Position numbers and translations under genes: made by a program. Shown piece by piece: positions 44,968-53,483 of a DNA stretch of 64,000 nt. Location of the stretch: NCBI RefSeq assembly GCF_013201075.1, contig NZ_CP053708.1:4593501-4657500 (forward strand), in the 5' to 3' direction. The notes below the pieces were generated by a model that searched no databases, was not told the DNA's origin, and worked only from the letters and a program-made list of their open reading frames with translations. The stretch is from Lichenicola cladoniae. Lineage in GTDB: Bacteria; Pseudomonadota; Alphaproteobacteria; Acetobacterales; Acetobacteraceae. Each line of letters begins with the position of its first letter. Position 1 is the first letter of the stretch.

Positions 44968-46665
44968 ATGTTTGATCCATCGCTCAAGACCCCCGCTCCT
45001 CGCGGCAACAGCCTGCTCCGCAACCCCAGGCGCTCCGCCCTGGCGCTCCTGGTCGCCGGCACCGCCCTGGGCGGTATCGCGGTCGGGACCATCGAGGGAC
45101 GCCCGGCAGTCGCCCAGACCGCCATCCAGCCCAGCGGCATGGCGCAGAAGATCCCGGACTTCGTCGGACTGGTGAAGCAGGTGAAGCCGGCGGTGGTGTC
45201 GATCACCTCCACCCTCAAGGACGATGGCTCGGACGACGACAGCAGCCAGGGTGGAAGCCAGGGCGGCGGTGGCCAGGGTGGCCAGCAGATGCCGTTCCCG
45301 TTCCCATTCCCGTTCCAGATGGCGCCGCAGGGCCACGCCTCCCGCACCGTCGAGGCGCGCGGATCTGGCTTCATCATCTCGGCCGATGGCTTCATCGTCA
45401 CCAACAATCACGTGGTCAAGGGCGCCACCAGCGTCAGTGTCACGCTCGATGACGGCACCGTCCTCAAGGCCAAGGTGGTCGGCCGCGATGCCGGCACCGA
45501 CCTGGCACTGCTCAAGGTCAAGCCGTCGGCCAAGCTGTCGTTCATCGCACTCGGCGAAAGCAACGATGTGGAGCCGGGCCAGTGGGTGATCGCGGTCGGC
45601 AACCCGTTCGGACTGGGCGGTTCGGTCACTGCCGGCATCGTCTCGGCGCGCGGCCGCGATATCGGCGACGGGCCATACGACAGCTTCATCCAGGTCGATG
45701 CACCGATCAACCGCGGCAACTCGGGCGGCCCGCTGATCACCCAGGACGGCAAGGTGGTCGGCGTGAACACCGCCATCCTGTCGCCGTCGGGCGGCAGCAT
45801 CGGCATCGGCTTCGCGATCCCGTCCGACGTGGTGCGGACCGTGGTGGCCCAGCTGCAGAAGACCGGCCACGTCACGCGCGGCTATCTCGGCGTGACCGCA
45901 CAGGAGATCTCGCCCGGCATGGCCAAGGCGCTGAGCCTGCCGGCGACTTCGGGCGGTCCCGCGGCAGGCGCGCTGGTCGCGAGCGTGCAGGATAACAGCC
46001 CGGCGGAGAAGGCCGGGATCAAACCGGGTGACGTCATCACCCAGCTAAACGGGCAAAAGATCGCCAACCCGAAGGAGCTGGCGATCAAGGTTGCCGACGT
46101 CGTGCCGAACAGCAAGGTCACGATCTCCTACCTGCGCAACGGCACCACGCAGACCGCCGACGCGACGGTGGCCAACCTCGCCAATCGCGGTTCGAGCTCG
46201 AACGGCCAGTCCGGAGGCCAGTCCGGCAATCCCGCCGGCAACGGCTCGATCGGTGTCTCGCTGTCGCCGCTGACCCCCGAGCTGCGCCAGCAGCTCGGCA
46301 TCAACGACGGCACGCGCGGCGTCGTGGTGCGTTCGGTCCGTTCGGGATCGCCTGCGGAAACCGCCGGCATCCAGGCCGGCGACGTCATCGTGGCCGTAGG
46401 CAACACGATGGTGAACAACCCGCACGAGGTGGTGGACGCGGTACATGCCGCCCTCAAGAAGGGCGATGTGGCGCTGCGCATCCTGCACAACGGACAGATG
46501 GCGTTCGTTGCCGTCTCGCCTGAAACCAGCTCGGCGAGCAACGGGGCCAACAGCAGCGGTGCCGGCAGCGACGACGATAGCGGCAACTCGAACAACGGCG
46601 ACGGCAGCAGCGACCAGGACAACAACGACAGCGGCAACAGCAACGGCGGCGACCAGCCGGGCTGA
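44968..46665 (+). CDS. degP: Do-family periplasmic serine protease (DegP/DegQ/MucD)
   Basis: The 565-residue protease has an N-terminal export segment (SALALLVAGTALGG), a trypsin-like domain with triad segments TNNHVV (His), GRDAGTDLALLKV (Asp) and GNSGGPL (Ser), and two PDZ domains with SPAEKAGIKPGDVITQLNG and SPAETAGIQAGDVIVAVGN. It degrades or refolds damaged envelope proteins. Start ATG 44968 has AGGA five bases before it. Oddities: a Gly/Gln loop with a PFPFPFPF run encoded by a repetitive tract at 45292-45316, and a 40-residue Asn/Asp/Ser/Gly-rich C-terminal tail. DegQ or MucD naming is equally possible. Confidence 0.92.
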   Translation: MFDPSLKTPAPRGNSLLRNPRRSALALLVAGTALGGIAVGTIEGRPAVAQTAIQPSGMAQKIPDFVGLVKQVKPAVVSITSTLKDDGSDDDSSQGGSQGGGGQGGQQMPFPFPFPFQMAPQGHASRTVEARGSGFIISADGFIVTNNHVVKGATSVSVTLDDGTVLKAKVVGRDAGTDLALLKVKPSAKLSFIALGESNDVEPGQWVIAVGNPFGLGGSVTAGIVSARGRDIGDGPYDSFIQVDAPINRGNSGGPLITQDGKVVGVNTAILSPSGGSIGIGFAIPSDVVRTVVAQLQKTGHVTRGYLGVTAQEISPGMAKALSLPATSGGPAAGALVASVQDNSPAEKAGIKPGDVITQLNGQKIANPKELAIKVADVVPNSKVTISYLRNGTTQTADATVANLANRGSSSNGQSGGQSGNPAGNGSIGVSLSPLTPELRQQLGINDGTRGVVVRSVRSGSPAETAGIQAGDVIVAVGNTMVNNPHEVVDAVHAALKKGDVALRILHNGQMAFVAVSPETSSASNGANSSGAGSDDDSGNSNNGDGSSDQDNNDSGNSNGGDQPG

Positions 46666-46678
46666 CGCACCGGAGCAT

Positions 46679-46715
46679 GCTCGGCTGGGGGGCCTCCGGG
46701 ACCTTCAGCCGAGCA
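46679..46715. terminator. Inverted repeat between convergent genes
   Basis: TGCTCGGCTG (46679-46688) pairs exactly with CAGCCGAGCA (46706-46715) around a 17-base GC-rich loop. It lies between the 3' ends of the convergent protease and TauE-like genes and overlaps the latter's last codons. It could serve as a bidirectional terminator, but no T-tract follows on either strand. Confidence 0.42.
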
Positions 46716-47493
46716 GCTTCACGCCCACCACCACCAGGATCAGCGCGAGTGCCGGGCGAAGCACGCGTTCCGAGATCCGGGTGCCGATCAGGCTGCCGAT
46801 CACCACGCCCGGGATCGAGCCCACGATCAGCGACGCGAACAGGTGCCAGTCGACCGAGCCGATCAGCCAGTGACCGGCACCGGCGAGCAATGTCAGCGGC
46901 ACCGCGTGGGCGATATCGGATCCGACCACCCGCGCGATCGGCATCGTCGGATACAGCAGGATCAGCGCGGTCACCCCGATCGCCCCGGCGCCGACCGAAG
47001 AGATCGTCACCGCCACACCGAGATACAGGCCGAGCATCACCGTCAGCAGCGCAGCGCGCCGGCTGCCCGGGTTGAGGTCGTGCTGCTGCGCCCACCTCAT
47101 GATGCGGTCGCGGAACACCAGGCTGGCTGCGGTGAGCAGCAGCGCCACGCCGAGCGCCACCGACAGCAGGTGTCCGGTCGAGGCCAGGGGCGGGCCGAGC
47201 CGGTAGATGATGGCCAGTGTCGCTACCGTGCCGGGCAGGCTCCCGGTCGCGAGCAGTCCGACCACGCGCCAGTCCACGGTGCCGGCGAAGCCATGCACCA
47301 GCGTTCCGGCGGTCTTGGTGGTGGCCGCGAACAGCAGGTCGGTGCCGATGGCGGTCGCCGGATGGAAGCGGAACAGAAGCACCAGGAGCGGTGTCATCAG
47401 CGATCCGCCGCCGACACCGGTAAACCCGACCAGGATGCCGACCAGCAGTCCCGATACGGCATAGGCAGGCGAGATCAACGGGTTCGTTGGCAT
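46705..47493 (-). CDS. TauE/SafE family anion permease
   Basis: The 262-residue membrane protein has about eight hydrophobic helices and the family motif SGLLVGILVGFTGVGGGSLM near residue 13, with a partly repeated GLYLGVAVTISSVGAGAIG near 150. Members export sulfite, sulfoacetate or related anions. The ATG at 47493 gives MPTNPLISPAYAV as the start; 25 upstream codons are not family-like. The sulfonate genes at 58-63 kb are in the same window but not adjacent, so a link is only possible. Confidence 0.85.
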   Translation of the reverse strand: MPTNPLISPAYAVSGLLVGILVGFTGVGGGSLMTPLLVLLFRFHPATAIGTDLLFAATTKTAGTLVHGFAGTVDWRVVGLLATGSLPGTVATLAIIYRLGPPLASTGHLLSVALGVALLLTAASLVFRDRIMRWAQQHDLNPGSRRAALLTVMLGLYLGVAVTISSVGAGAIGVTALILLYPTMPIARVVGSDIAHAVPLTLLAGAGHWLIGSVDWHLFASLIVGSIPGVVIGSLIGTRISERVLRPALALILVVVGVKLLG

Positions 47494-47610
47494 GAAGCAG
47501 TCCTGCAGGGCAGCCCGGCACGAGACATCAGGGAGCCCGGTCTGTCCATCGCCGTCGTTTGCGGCCAAGGTCGACGCACATAATCGGTCCTGTCTCCAGG
47601 AGCCGAAGCG

Positions 47611-49062
47611 ATGGCGACACGTTCCGTCAACGGTCGATCGCTGCCAAGAAGTGAGTGCGCCATGTCCAGCTCAGCTGCCCTTTCCCACAGTTCGGCCAGC
47701 CCGCCGATACCAACCCGGGCATTTGTCATCTGCGGCCTCGCCAGCCTCGCCGGCCTGATGTTCGGCCTCGATATCGGCGTCATCGCCGGGGCGCTCGACT
47801 TCATCGGCAAGGCGTTCAACGCCTCGCAGCGTACCCAGGAATGGATCGTCAGCATCATGATGGTCGGGGCCGCGATCGGTGCGGCCGGAGCCGGCACTTT
47901 GTCCTATGGGCTCGGCCGCAAGAAATCCCTGCTGATCGGGGCGATCCTGTTCGTCATTGGCGCGATCCTGTGCGCATTCGCGCCGTCGGTTGCGACCCTG
48001 ATGATCGGGCGGGTGATCCTGGGACTGGCAATCGGCATCGTCGCCTTTACCGGGCCGCTCTACATCTCCGAGGTGGCGCCGGCGCATTGGCGCGGTGCCA
48101 TGGTGTCGCTCTACCAGCTGATGGTGACGGTGGGCATCTTCGCGGCATTTGTGTCCGACAGCCTCCTGACCGCAAGCGGCAACTGGCGCCTCATGCTGGG
48201 CATCATCGCGGTGCCTGGGGTGGCGTTCCTGGTGGCGGTGGTGTTCCTGCCGGAAAGCCCACGCTGGTTCCTGCTGCGCCAGCGCCCGGAGGAAGCACGC
48301 GCGGTTCTCTACACGCTGCGGTCGGACAACAAGGCCGTGGATCGCGAGATCAGCGAGATCAGCGACCAGCTCAAGGTGCGCCAGCTCGGCGGCAGCCTGT
48401 TCCGGAACAACCCGAACTTCCGCCGGTCGGTCTATCTCGGCATCGGGCTGCAGATCATCCAGCAGCTCACCGGCATCAACGTGATCATGTATTACGCGCC
48501 GAAGATCTTCACGATCGCCGGGTTCGGTGCAGGTGCCGCGAACTGGGCCACGGCGATCGTCGGATTGACCAACGTGCTGGCGACGCTGCTCGCGATCGGG
48601 TTCTCGGATCGCCTGGGCCGGAAGCCGATGCTGTATGCAGGCTTCGTGACCATGGCGATCGGCATGGCCGCCGTCGGCATCCTGCTCTCCAGCGGTGTGC
48701 ACAGCGATGCCGCACGCTACCTTCTGGTCGGCATGGTGCTGGTGTTCATCGTGGGCTTCGCCGCTGCCCCCGGTCCGCTGATCTGGACGTTGTGCTCCGA
48801 GATCCAGCCGTTGCAGGGTCGCGACTTCGGCGTCGGCTGCTCGACCGTCACCAACTGGGTGGCGAACTGGCTGGTCGGCAACACCTTCCTGACCATGCTG
48901 AGCGTGCTCGGCCAGGCCAACACTTTCTGGCTGTTCGCGGTCCTGAATGCCGGCTTCATCCTGTTCATCGTGTTCCTGGTGCCGGAAACCAAGGGCGTGT
49001 CGCTCGAGGCGATCGAGCACAACCTGATGGACGGAAAATCACTCCGCCATATCGGCGCCTGA
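47611..49062 (+). CDS. Sugar:proton symporter (MFS sugar porter)
   Basis: The 483-residue transporter matches the GalP/XylE/AraE group: GLMFGLDIGVIAGALDFI near residue 48, RVILGLAIGIVAFTGPLYISE near 135, PESPRWFL near 215, GINVIMYYAPKIF near 285 and the C-terminal VPETKGVSLEAIE. Twelve helices are visible. The ATG at 47611 has GGAG eight bases before it; an internal ATG at 47662 would also leave a complete transporter. It is followed directly by a strong terminator. Confidence 0.9.
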   Translation: MATRSVNGRSLPRSECAMSSSAALSHSSASPPIPTRAFVICGLASLAGLMFGLDIGVIAGALDFIGKAFNASQRTQEWIVSIMMVGAAIGAAGAGTLSYGLGRKKSLLIGAILFVIGAILCAFAPSVATLMIGRVILGLAIGIVAFTGPLYISEVAPAHWRGAMVSLYQLMVTVGIFAAFVSDSLLTASGNWRLMLGIIAVPGVAFLVAVVFLPESPRWFLLRQRPEEARAVLYTLRSDNKAVDREISEISDQLKVRQLGGSLFRNNPNFRRSVYLGIGLQIIQQLTGINVIMYYAPKIFTIAGFGAGAANWATAIVGLTNVLATLLAIGFSDRLGRKPMLYAGFVTMAIGMAAVGILLSSGVHSDAARYLLVGMVLVFIVGFAAAPGPLIWTLCSEIQPLQGRDFGVGCSTVTNWVANWLVGNTFLTMLSVLGQANTFWLFAVLNAGFILFIVFLVPETKGVSLEAIEHNLMDGKSLRHIGA

Positions 49063-49069
49063 CACAGCC

Positions 49070-49100
49070 GGCCTCTGCGCAAGGGTATTGCGCAGAGGCC
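49070..49100 (+). terminator. Intrinsic terminator after the sugar symporter
   Basis: GGCCTCTGCGCAA pairs with TTGCGCAGAGGCC (13 perfect base pairs) around the loop GGGTA, then GTTTCG follows. It starts 8 bases after the stop codon. It also marks the boundary beyond which base composition drops. The tail is only weakly T-rich. Confidence 0.75.
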
Positions 49101-49549
49101 GTTTCGGGTCGGGTATCAACTCCATACATTTCATGGCAGCTGAGTTTAAAGCCGGAAGAATCGGCGGCAGGTCGATCTCACCTGTGGTGCCCAGAGCTTC
49201 GGCAGAAAGCCGTCATTTCCGTTGGCGAATTTCTTGAGCAGGCAAATCATCAAAGTTGATAGAAAGCTTCTATTGCTGAACTTGATCCCACCACCAGACT
49301 GCACGCTAACCAAGCCGCTCATCGTCGAATAACGATCATCAAGAAGCAGCGTCACAGGCATACGATAGAGTCTTGCCACTGGAGCGATGACAGTTGTGGT
49401 CCACGACCCAGGATCTTTCGCCCAATCTGGGCTCCCGGGTCCTTCCGCTTAGCTAAGCATCGCCAAGATGAGGCATTGACAAACTCGGACCAAGTTGATT
49501 CAACCCTAAACGGCGCGGGAGTTCCATGGCAGCCTGATGGGAGACCGCA
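49101..49549. other. AT-richer intergenic stretch, no supported gene
   Basis: These 449 bases form the left edge of the low-GC island. A 77-codon open frame on the minus strand (49146-49379) has no recognisable domain, poor codon texture and no ribosome site, so I do not call it a gene. No terminal inverted repeat, tRNA or attachment site is visible to me here. The promoter of the downstream three-gene operon should lie in the last 100 bases. Confidence 0.5.
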
Positions 49550-50599
49550 ATGTCAAGGCGTCTGCGACTCACGAAATTTCGGGATCTTTCTATTGATGAC
49601 CCGTTTTTCGATAGCCTGAAAGCAGGTTACACCGAATTCCCTCGCTGGTTCTGTAGCAAGGCAAATGAAGATCTCTACGTCGTTGATGACGACGATGAAC
49701 TGAGTGGGATGATCTATCTTAAGCGAGAAGATGGTGTTGTCGCTGATGTCATTCCGCCGCTACCAGCAAAGACTTGGTTGAAGGTCGGGACTTTGAAGAT
49801 CGTCTCAAGGGGGACAAAGCTCGGCGAGCGAGTTATCAAGAAGATTTTTGATACTGCCCTCGATTTAGGCGCTGAAGGCATCTATGTTACCATCTTTGAT
49901 GTCCACAATGATCTGATTGCACTCTTTTTGCGATACGGCTTCCAGCAAACTGCTGTCAAGATAACTCCAAATGGTACGGAAAGTGTTCTCACGCGCTCAC
50001 TTACAGACTTTACAGGAGATCGACTTAAAGATTACCCGTTTGTCCACACTGTCGGCCAAAATTACTGGTTGTTAGCAATTTATCCGGACTACCACACGCG
50101 ATTGCTGCCTGACTCCATTCTAAGAAATGAGGCACGAGAAATAGTCCAGGACGTGTCGCATTCGAATACGATCCATAAAGTCTATATTTCCGGTCTATCC
50201 CTTCAAAGAATGTCACCAGGAGATGTTGTCGTTTTTTACCGGACTACCGATCGACAGGGTCCAGCGCATTACAGGTCTGTGGTTACTTCGGTGTGCGTTA
50301 TCGAAGAAGTAAAACTAAAGCGAGATTTTCGAGATATAGCGTCGTTCCTGGCCTACACTATGCCGCGAAGTGTTTTCTCAGAAGCAGAGCTACGTGAACA
50401 GTTTACAACGAGGAAGCGCCTTAGTGTCGCTAAGATGACTTATAATGCGGCCTTTAACCGCCGCACGACCCGCGGGCGCCTTATAGACGACGGCATAATG
50501 ACGGTTCAACCGCGTTGGGATCTCCGGCGTTTAGACGAAGATCAACTCATGTGTATTTTAGCCGCAGGAGAAGTGAATGCGCGTCTTGTTGTCAATTAA
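49550..50599 (+). CDS. GNAT acetyltransferase fused to a PUA/EVE-like domain
   Basis: The 349-residue protein has an N-terminal GNAT-like domain (DELSGMIYLKREDGVVADV, then RVIKKIFDTALDLGAEGIYV and ALFLRYGFQQ near residue 130) and a C-terminal region with SLQRMSPGDVVVFYRTTD and HYRSVVTSVCVIEEV, typical of PUA/EVE-like folds that bind modified nucleic acid bases. Function is not known. Codon use and base composition are AT-rich compared with the rest of the window. It overlaps the ASCH gene by 23 bases, so the proteins are probably made together. Confidence 0.7.
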   Translation: MSRRLRLTKFRDLSIDDPFFDSLKAGYTEFPRWFCSKANEDLYVVDDDDELSGMIYLKREDGVVADVIPPLPAKTWLKVGTLKIVSRGTKLGERVIKKIFDTALDLGAEGIYVTIFDVHNDLIALFLRYGFQQTAVKITPNGTESVLTRSLTDFTGDRLKDYPFVHTVGQNYWLLAIYPDYHTRLLPDSILRNEAREIVQDVSHSNTIHKVYISGLSLQRMSPGDVVVFYRTTDRQGPAHYRSVVTSVCVIEEVKLKRDFRDIASFLAYTMPRSVFSEAELREQFTTRKRLSVAKMTYNAAFNRRTTRGRLIDDGIMTVQPRWDLRRLDEDQLMCILAAGEVNARLVVN

Positions 50600-50996
50600 T
50601 CCGATTCACGTAGAAAACATTTTAAAGGGTATAAAGACTTTTGAATTTCGGCGCCGACTTTTTGCCCGGCGAGATATAACTACTGTATTGATCTACTCGA
50701 CAATGCCGGTGGGTCGCTTTGTAGCAGAATTCGACATCGCAGATATCCTTGAAGATGACCCGGAACGCTTGTGGAAGTTCACTCAAAAAGGATCAGGAAT
50801 CTCTAAACGTTTCTATGATACTTATTTCGCTGGTCGACAAAAAGCTTTTGCACTTCAAATCGGCGAACTACGTGTCTTTGACAAACCTATCAACCCTTTA
50901 GATGTGTTAGTGAATTTTACGCCTCCCCAATCATATATGTATATCGGTGGGCGTGGCGAGGACATCAGACGTCAACAACAATTAGTCCTCGTGTAA
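50577..50996 (+). CDS. ASCH-domain (PUA-like) protein
   Basis: The 139-residue protein begins MRVLLSINPIHVENILKGIK, then TFEFRRRLF and VLIYSTMPVGRFVAEFDI, the hallmark pattern of ASCH domains (Gly-x-Lys-x-x-Glu-x-Arg after helix 1). ASCH is a PUA-related RNA- or nucleotide-binding fold; no enzymatic activity can be named here. It overlaps the GNAT fusion gene upstream and is separated from the kinase gene by a single base (TAAGATG), so it is the middle member of a translationally coupled trio. Confidence 0.75.
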   Translation: MRVLLSINPIHVENILKGIKTFEFRRRLFARRDITTVLIYSTMPVGRFVAEFDIADILEDDPERLWKFTQKGSGISKRFYDTYFAGRQKAFALQIGELRVFDKPINPLDVLVNFTPPQSYMYIGGRGEDIRRQQQLVLV

Positions 50997-50997
50997 G

Positions 50998-51561
50998 ATG
51001 GGACGTGCACACTTAATCATGGTCTTCGGCATCTCGGGAGTGGGCAAGACGACGGCATGCCAGTCATATGTAAATGTTCACCCTGATTATTTATATCAGA
51101 GGGCGAGTACGATCTTGCAGACAGCACATGGTTTGGCTGCTGAAACTCTCCGGACGGCACTTCCAAGCTCCGTAATATCGAATCAAGATGTCCTGGCTTC
51201 GGCGATTACGTCATTCAAGGACGCAAACCCTGACAAGAACATACTGCTAGACTCGCACGCAGTGATTGACAACGATGTCGTTCTGATTGAAATTCCGTTA
51301 GAAATTATTGCTGCGCTAGCACCGGACGGATTTATTTTGCTTGAAGCAGATGCGTCTTTAATTAAAGATAGAAGAAAGAAAGGATTACGAAAACGCCCGT
51401 CTCGCATGATTAATCAGATCCAAGCGGAAGCAGAGGCAGAGCGACGGGTCGTTATGTCATATGCGAACAGCCTTGACAGGCCTCTAGTAAGAGATACGGT
51501 CTACTATGGTTTCGACCTCGCGAATGCAGTTAATCAACTGAAAGCCAAGATGGCGCTGTAG
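50998..51561 (+). CDS. P-loop kinase resembling archaeal-type adenylate kinase
   Basis: This 187-residue protein has Walker A VFGISGVGKTTACQ near residue 9, a Walker B-like ILLDSHAVID near 82, and APDGFILLEADASLIKDRR near 108, the order and spacing of the AdkA/AAA_18 nucleoside-phosphate kinase group. The lid-like basic helix (RRKKGLRKRPSRM) follows. The substrate could be a nucleotide, a modified base or an RNA end. It is the last gene of the coupled trio, and its 3' end overlaps the convergent GNAT gene by 32 bases. Confidence 0.7.
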   Translation: MGRAHLIMVFGISGVGKTTACQSYVNVHPDYLYQRASTILQTAHGLAAETLRTALPSSVISNQDVLASAITSFKDANPDKNILLDSHAVIDNDVVLIEIPLEIIAALAPDGFILLEADASLIKDRRKKGLRKRPSRMINQIQAEAEAERRVVMSYANSLDRPLVRDTVYYGFDLANAVNQLKAKMAL

Positions 51562-52075
51562 GCTTCTGCGGAGCGTCGGCTTTTTGATCTTTCTCATTAA
51601 AACCCAACTCTATCGCTCGTGGCAAATAAAGATCAGTTTTACTAGAGGTTCGAGAAAATCCATAGTAATCAAAGATTCGCTCGAACATTGGCAACTTAGA
51701 GCTGTTTATGGTCAGGTGAGGCTTATCATCATCAAGCCATGTGAGTAGTTTATCAAATATTCGAACGCCTATCCCACGACCCGCGTGGGACGGCGCTACA
51801 CGGACCGTGCAAATTTTGCGTTCATCATGATCTCTCTTCGCAATCCCCAGACCGACTAACTCCCCGTCTCGCTCGACGCGGAGAAGCATTCGCGAGCCAG
51901 ACCGCAGACCAGGTATGACTCTGCCAGCGAACCACCGATCAATGCCAGGGTAATCGGCGGACAACGGGAGGAGGAATTCTAAGGCCTCGGCTTCAGACGG
52001 CAGCAGATCGGCTTTCGATCTCCCGCTGGAGGCCGACGGCCTAGAAAGTTTGGTAGATATGCGCAAAATCATCAC
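51530..52075 (-). CDS. GNAT family N-acetyltransferase
   Basis: The 181-residue protein carries a GNAT core: LLRVERDGELVGLGIAKRD, then CTVRVAPSHAGRGIGVRIFD (acetyl-CoA pyrophosphate loop RGIG) and PMFERIFDYYGFSR. It starts with GTG at 52075, overlapping the upstream stop, and is AT-rich like its neighbours. It is convergent with and overlaps the kinase gene, so the two mini-operons face each other. The acceptor substrate is unknown. Confidence 0.78.
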   Translation of the reverse strand: MMILRISTKLSRPSASSGRSKADLLPSEAEALEFLLPLSADYPGIDRWFAGRVIPGLRSGSRMLLRVERDGELVGLGIAKRDHDERKICTVRVAPSHAGRGIGVRIFDKLLTWLDDDKPHLTINSSKLPMFERIFDYYGFSRTSSKTDLYLPRAIELGFNEKDQKADAPQKPTAPSWLSVD

Positions 52076-53235
52076 TCCCCATGCTTATCACGTTCTAAAG
52101 CACCGGTGGTAGCTTCGGGATACCCTAATTTAGGGCGATGTAGAGCACCTGAGGGCATAGCTTCCATCGTCCATGTGGTTGCAGCATCAAGTCCTTTCTG
52201 GACATAATTGGCAGCTAAGTTCCCGAGTACCCCAAATGTGAACGCGATAACAATATAGGCCAAGTATATCTGTTTACCTGATCGACGAGTCATCAACTTA
52301 ACAAACGCGGTGAAGTCGTTGATTTCACCCACAATAGCGCCTCTTTCTAAAGTGATTCCCGGGCTATTGAGAGATCGCTTCCAATGGTAGACCATCATAC
52401 CTTCAGGAATTCCACCCGGCATGTAAGTATTCCAAAGATCATGTTCAAGCAGTCGCATTTTATGGGAAGGTGTATTCGAAATGGCTATCTCCGACTGAAC
52501 TGGAATGGCTGTCAGGAAAGCTACGAGACGTAGCTTGACGCCAACACCTTGCTCAGTTCTCATATCCATTTCAATACGGTCTGGAAGTGTCCGTGCTTCG
52601 TTTACTCTAAAGTCTAAATACTCTATTTCTTCGTAACTGCTTTGGAAAAAACGGTCCGGTGTTGGGATCACTCGAACGAAAGGATTGTGTCTGTCGAAGT
52701 TGAGCGATACGCGGAGTCGGAAATAAGCCGGGACGCCCGGGGTCCAGAGGTTCGTTGCATCATTCAGAGCACCACGCTCAATCGACAACAGGGTCCCACC
52801 GTCTCGCTTGATGACTGTAAGTTCAGTAGGCGCAAATTCCTGTTTCGAAAGAGTAAAGCTATGTATCCTGCTAAAAGTTGAGTTGTCTGCTCTCAACAAT
52901 TCAATGCAGCGTGGCCCTGCAGCGGCAGGCCCTGCACCACGTAACACATCGTTGAATATACCCTGGGCAATATCCGCAGCTCGAAAATAGTCTGAGCAAT
53001 CAGATATTGCCTTCTCCTTGACTTCGAAAGGCATAAATATTTTGATTGCATCAATATTGGTTGGATCGTCTACAAGAACACCAAACTCAATGAAATCAAG
53101 CGCCGGCTTTCGGTCACTCCTGCGGAAAGCGCGGTCACCTGCAACGTGCCAATAGTTGAAATGCGCTTCAATCTGGGTCGTGGCCGAGTGCTGCTTGGGC
53201 TTGCACCAAATCGCAAAGCTCACATTAGACGTCAT
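52072..53235 (-). CDS. Unrecognised protein with C-terminal membrane helix
   Basis: I do not recognise a family for this 387-residue protein. A soluble region of about 320 residues is followed by one hydrophobic helix (IYLAYIVIAFTFGVLGNLAA near 340) and a short tail, suggesting a C-terminally anchored membrane protein. Segments such as VEVKEKAISD-like charged stretches and repeated beta-rich patterns (YFRLRVSLNFDRHNPFVRVI) are visible. It is the first gene of a minus-strand pair with the GNAT gene. AT-rich base composition matches the island. Confidence 0.6.
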   Translation of the reverse strand: MTSNVSFAIWCKPKQHSATTQIEAHFNYWHVAGDRAFRRSDRKPALDFIEFGVLVDDPTNIDAIKIFMPFEVKEKAISDCSDYFRAADIAQGIFNDVLRGAGPAAAGPRCIELLRADNSTFSRIHSFTLSKQEFAPTELTVIKRDGGTLLSIERGALNDATNLWTPGVPAYFRLRVSLNFDRHNPFVRVIPTPDRFFQSSYEEIEYLDFRVNEARTLPDRIEMDMRTEQGVGVKLRLVAFLTAIPVQSEIAISNTPSHKMRLLEHDLWNTYMPGGIPEGMMVYHWKRSLNSPGITLERGAIVGEINDFTAFVKLMTRRSGKQIYLAYIVIAFTFGVLGNLAANYVQKGLDAATTWTMEAMPSGALHRPKLGYPEATTGALERDKHGE

Positions 53236-53483
53236 TTCTTACTCGCGACTCTGTTCTGCCGACATTCCAGCTTGTCTATATTGACGAAAATTTGGCTGAA
53301 GGGAAGTCCTTGCCGGCCTGAACCCCTTAGTGACCAACAACTGTGGGTGTATGCCTTCCAGGCAGCGGTTAAGTGTTCACTCGACGCGGCGGTGACCGTT
53401 GCTTGCACAGATATCGCTCGTGCAGCTTCAAGACAGAAAGTGAATCAGCCAAATGTTTTTTAAACAGAACTGTTTCTGAATTT

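Noticed and set aside
49146-49379. 77-codon open frame on the minus strand at the island edge
   Set aside because: No recognisable domain, no ribosome site and no conserved-looking texture; more likely chance in AT-richer DNA.
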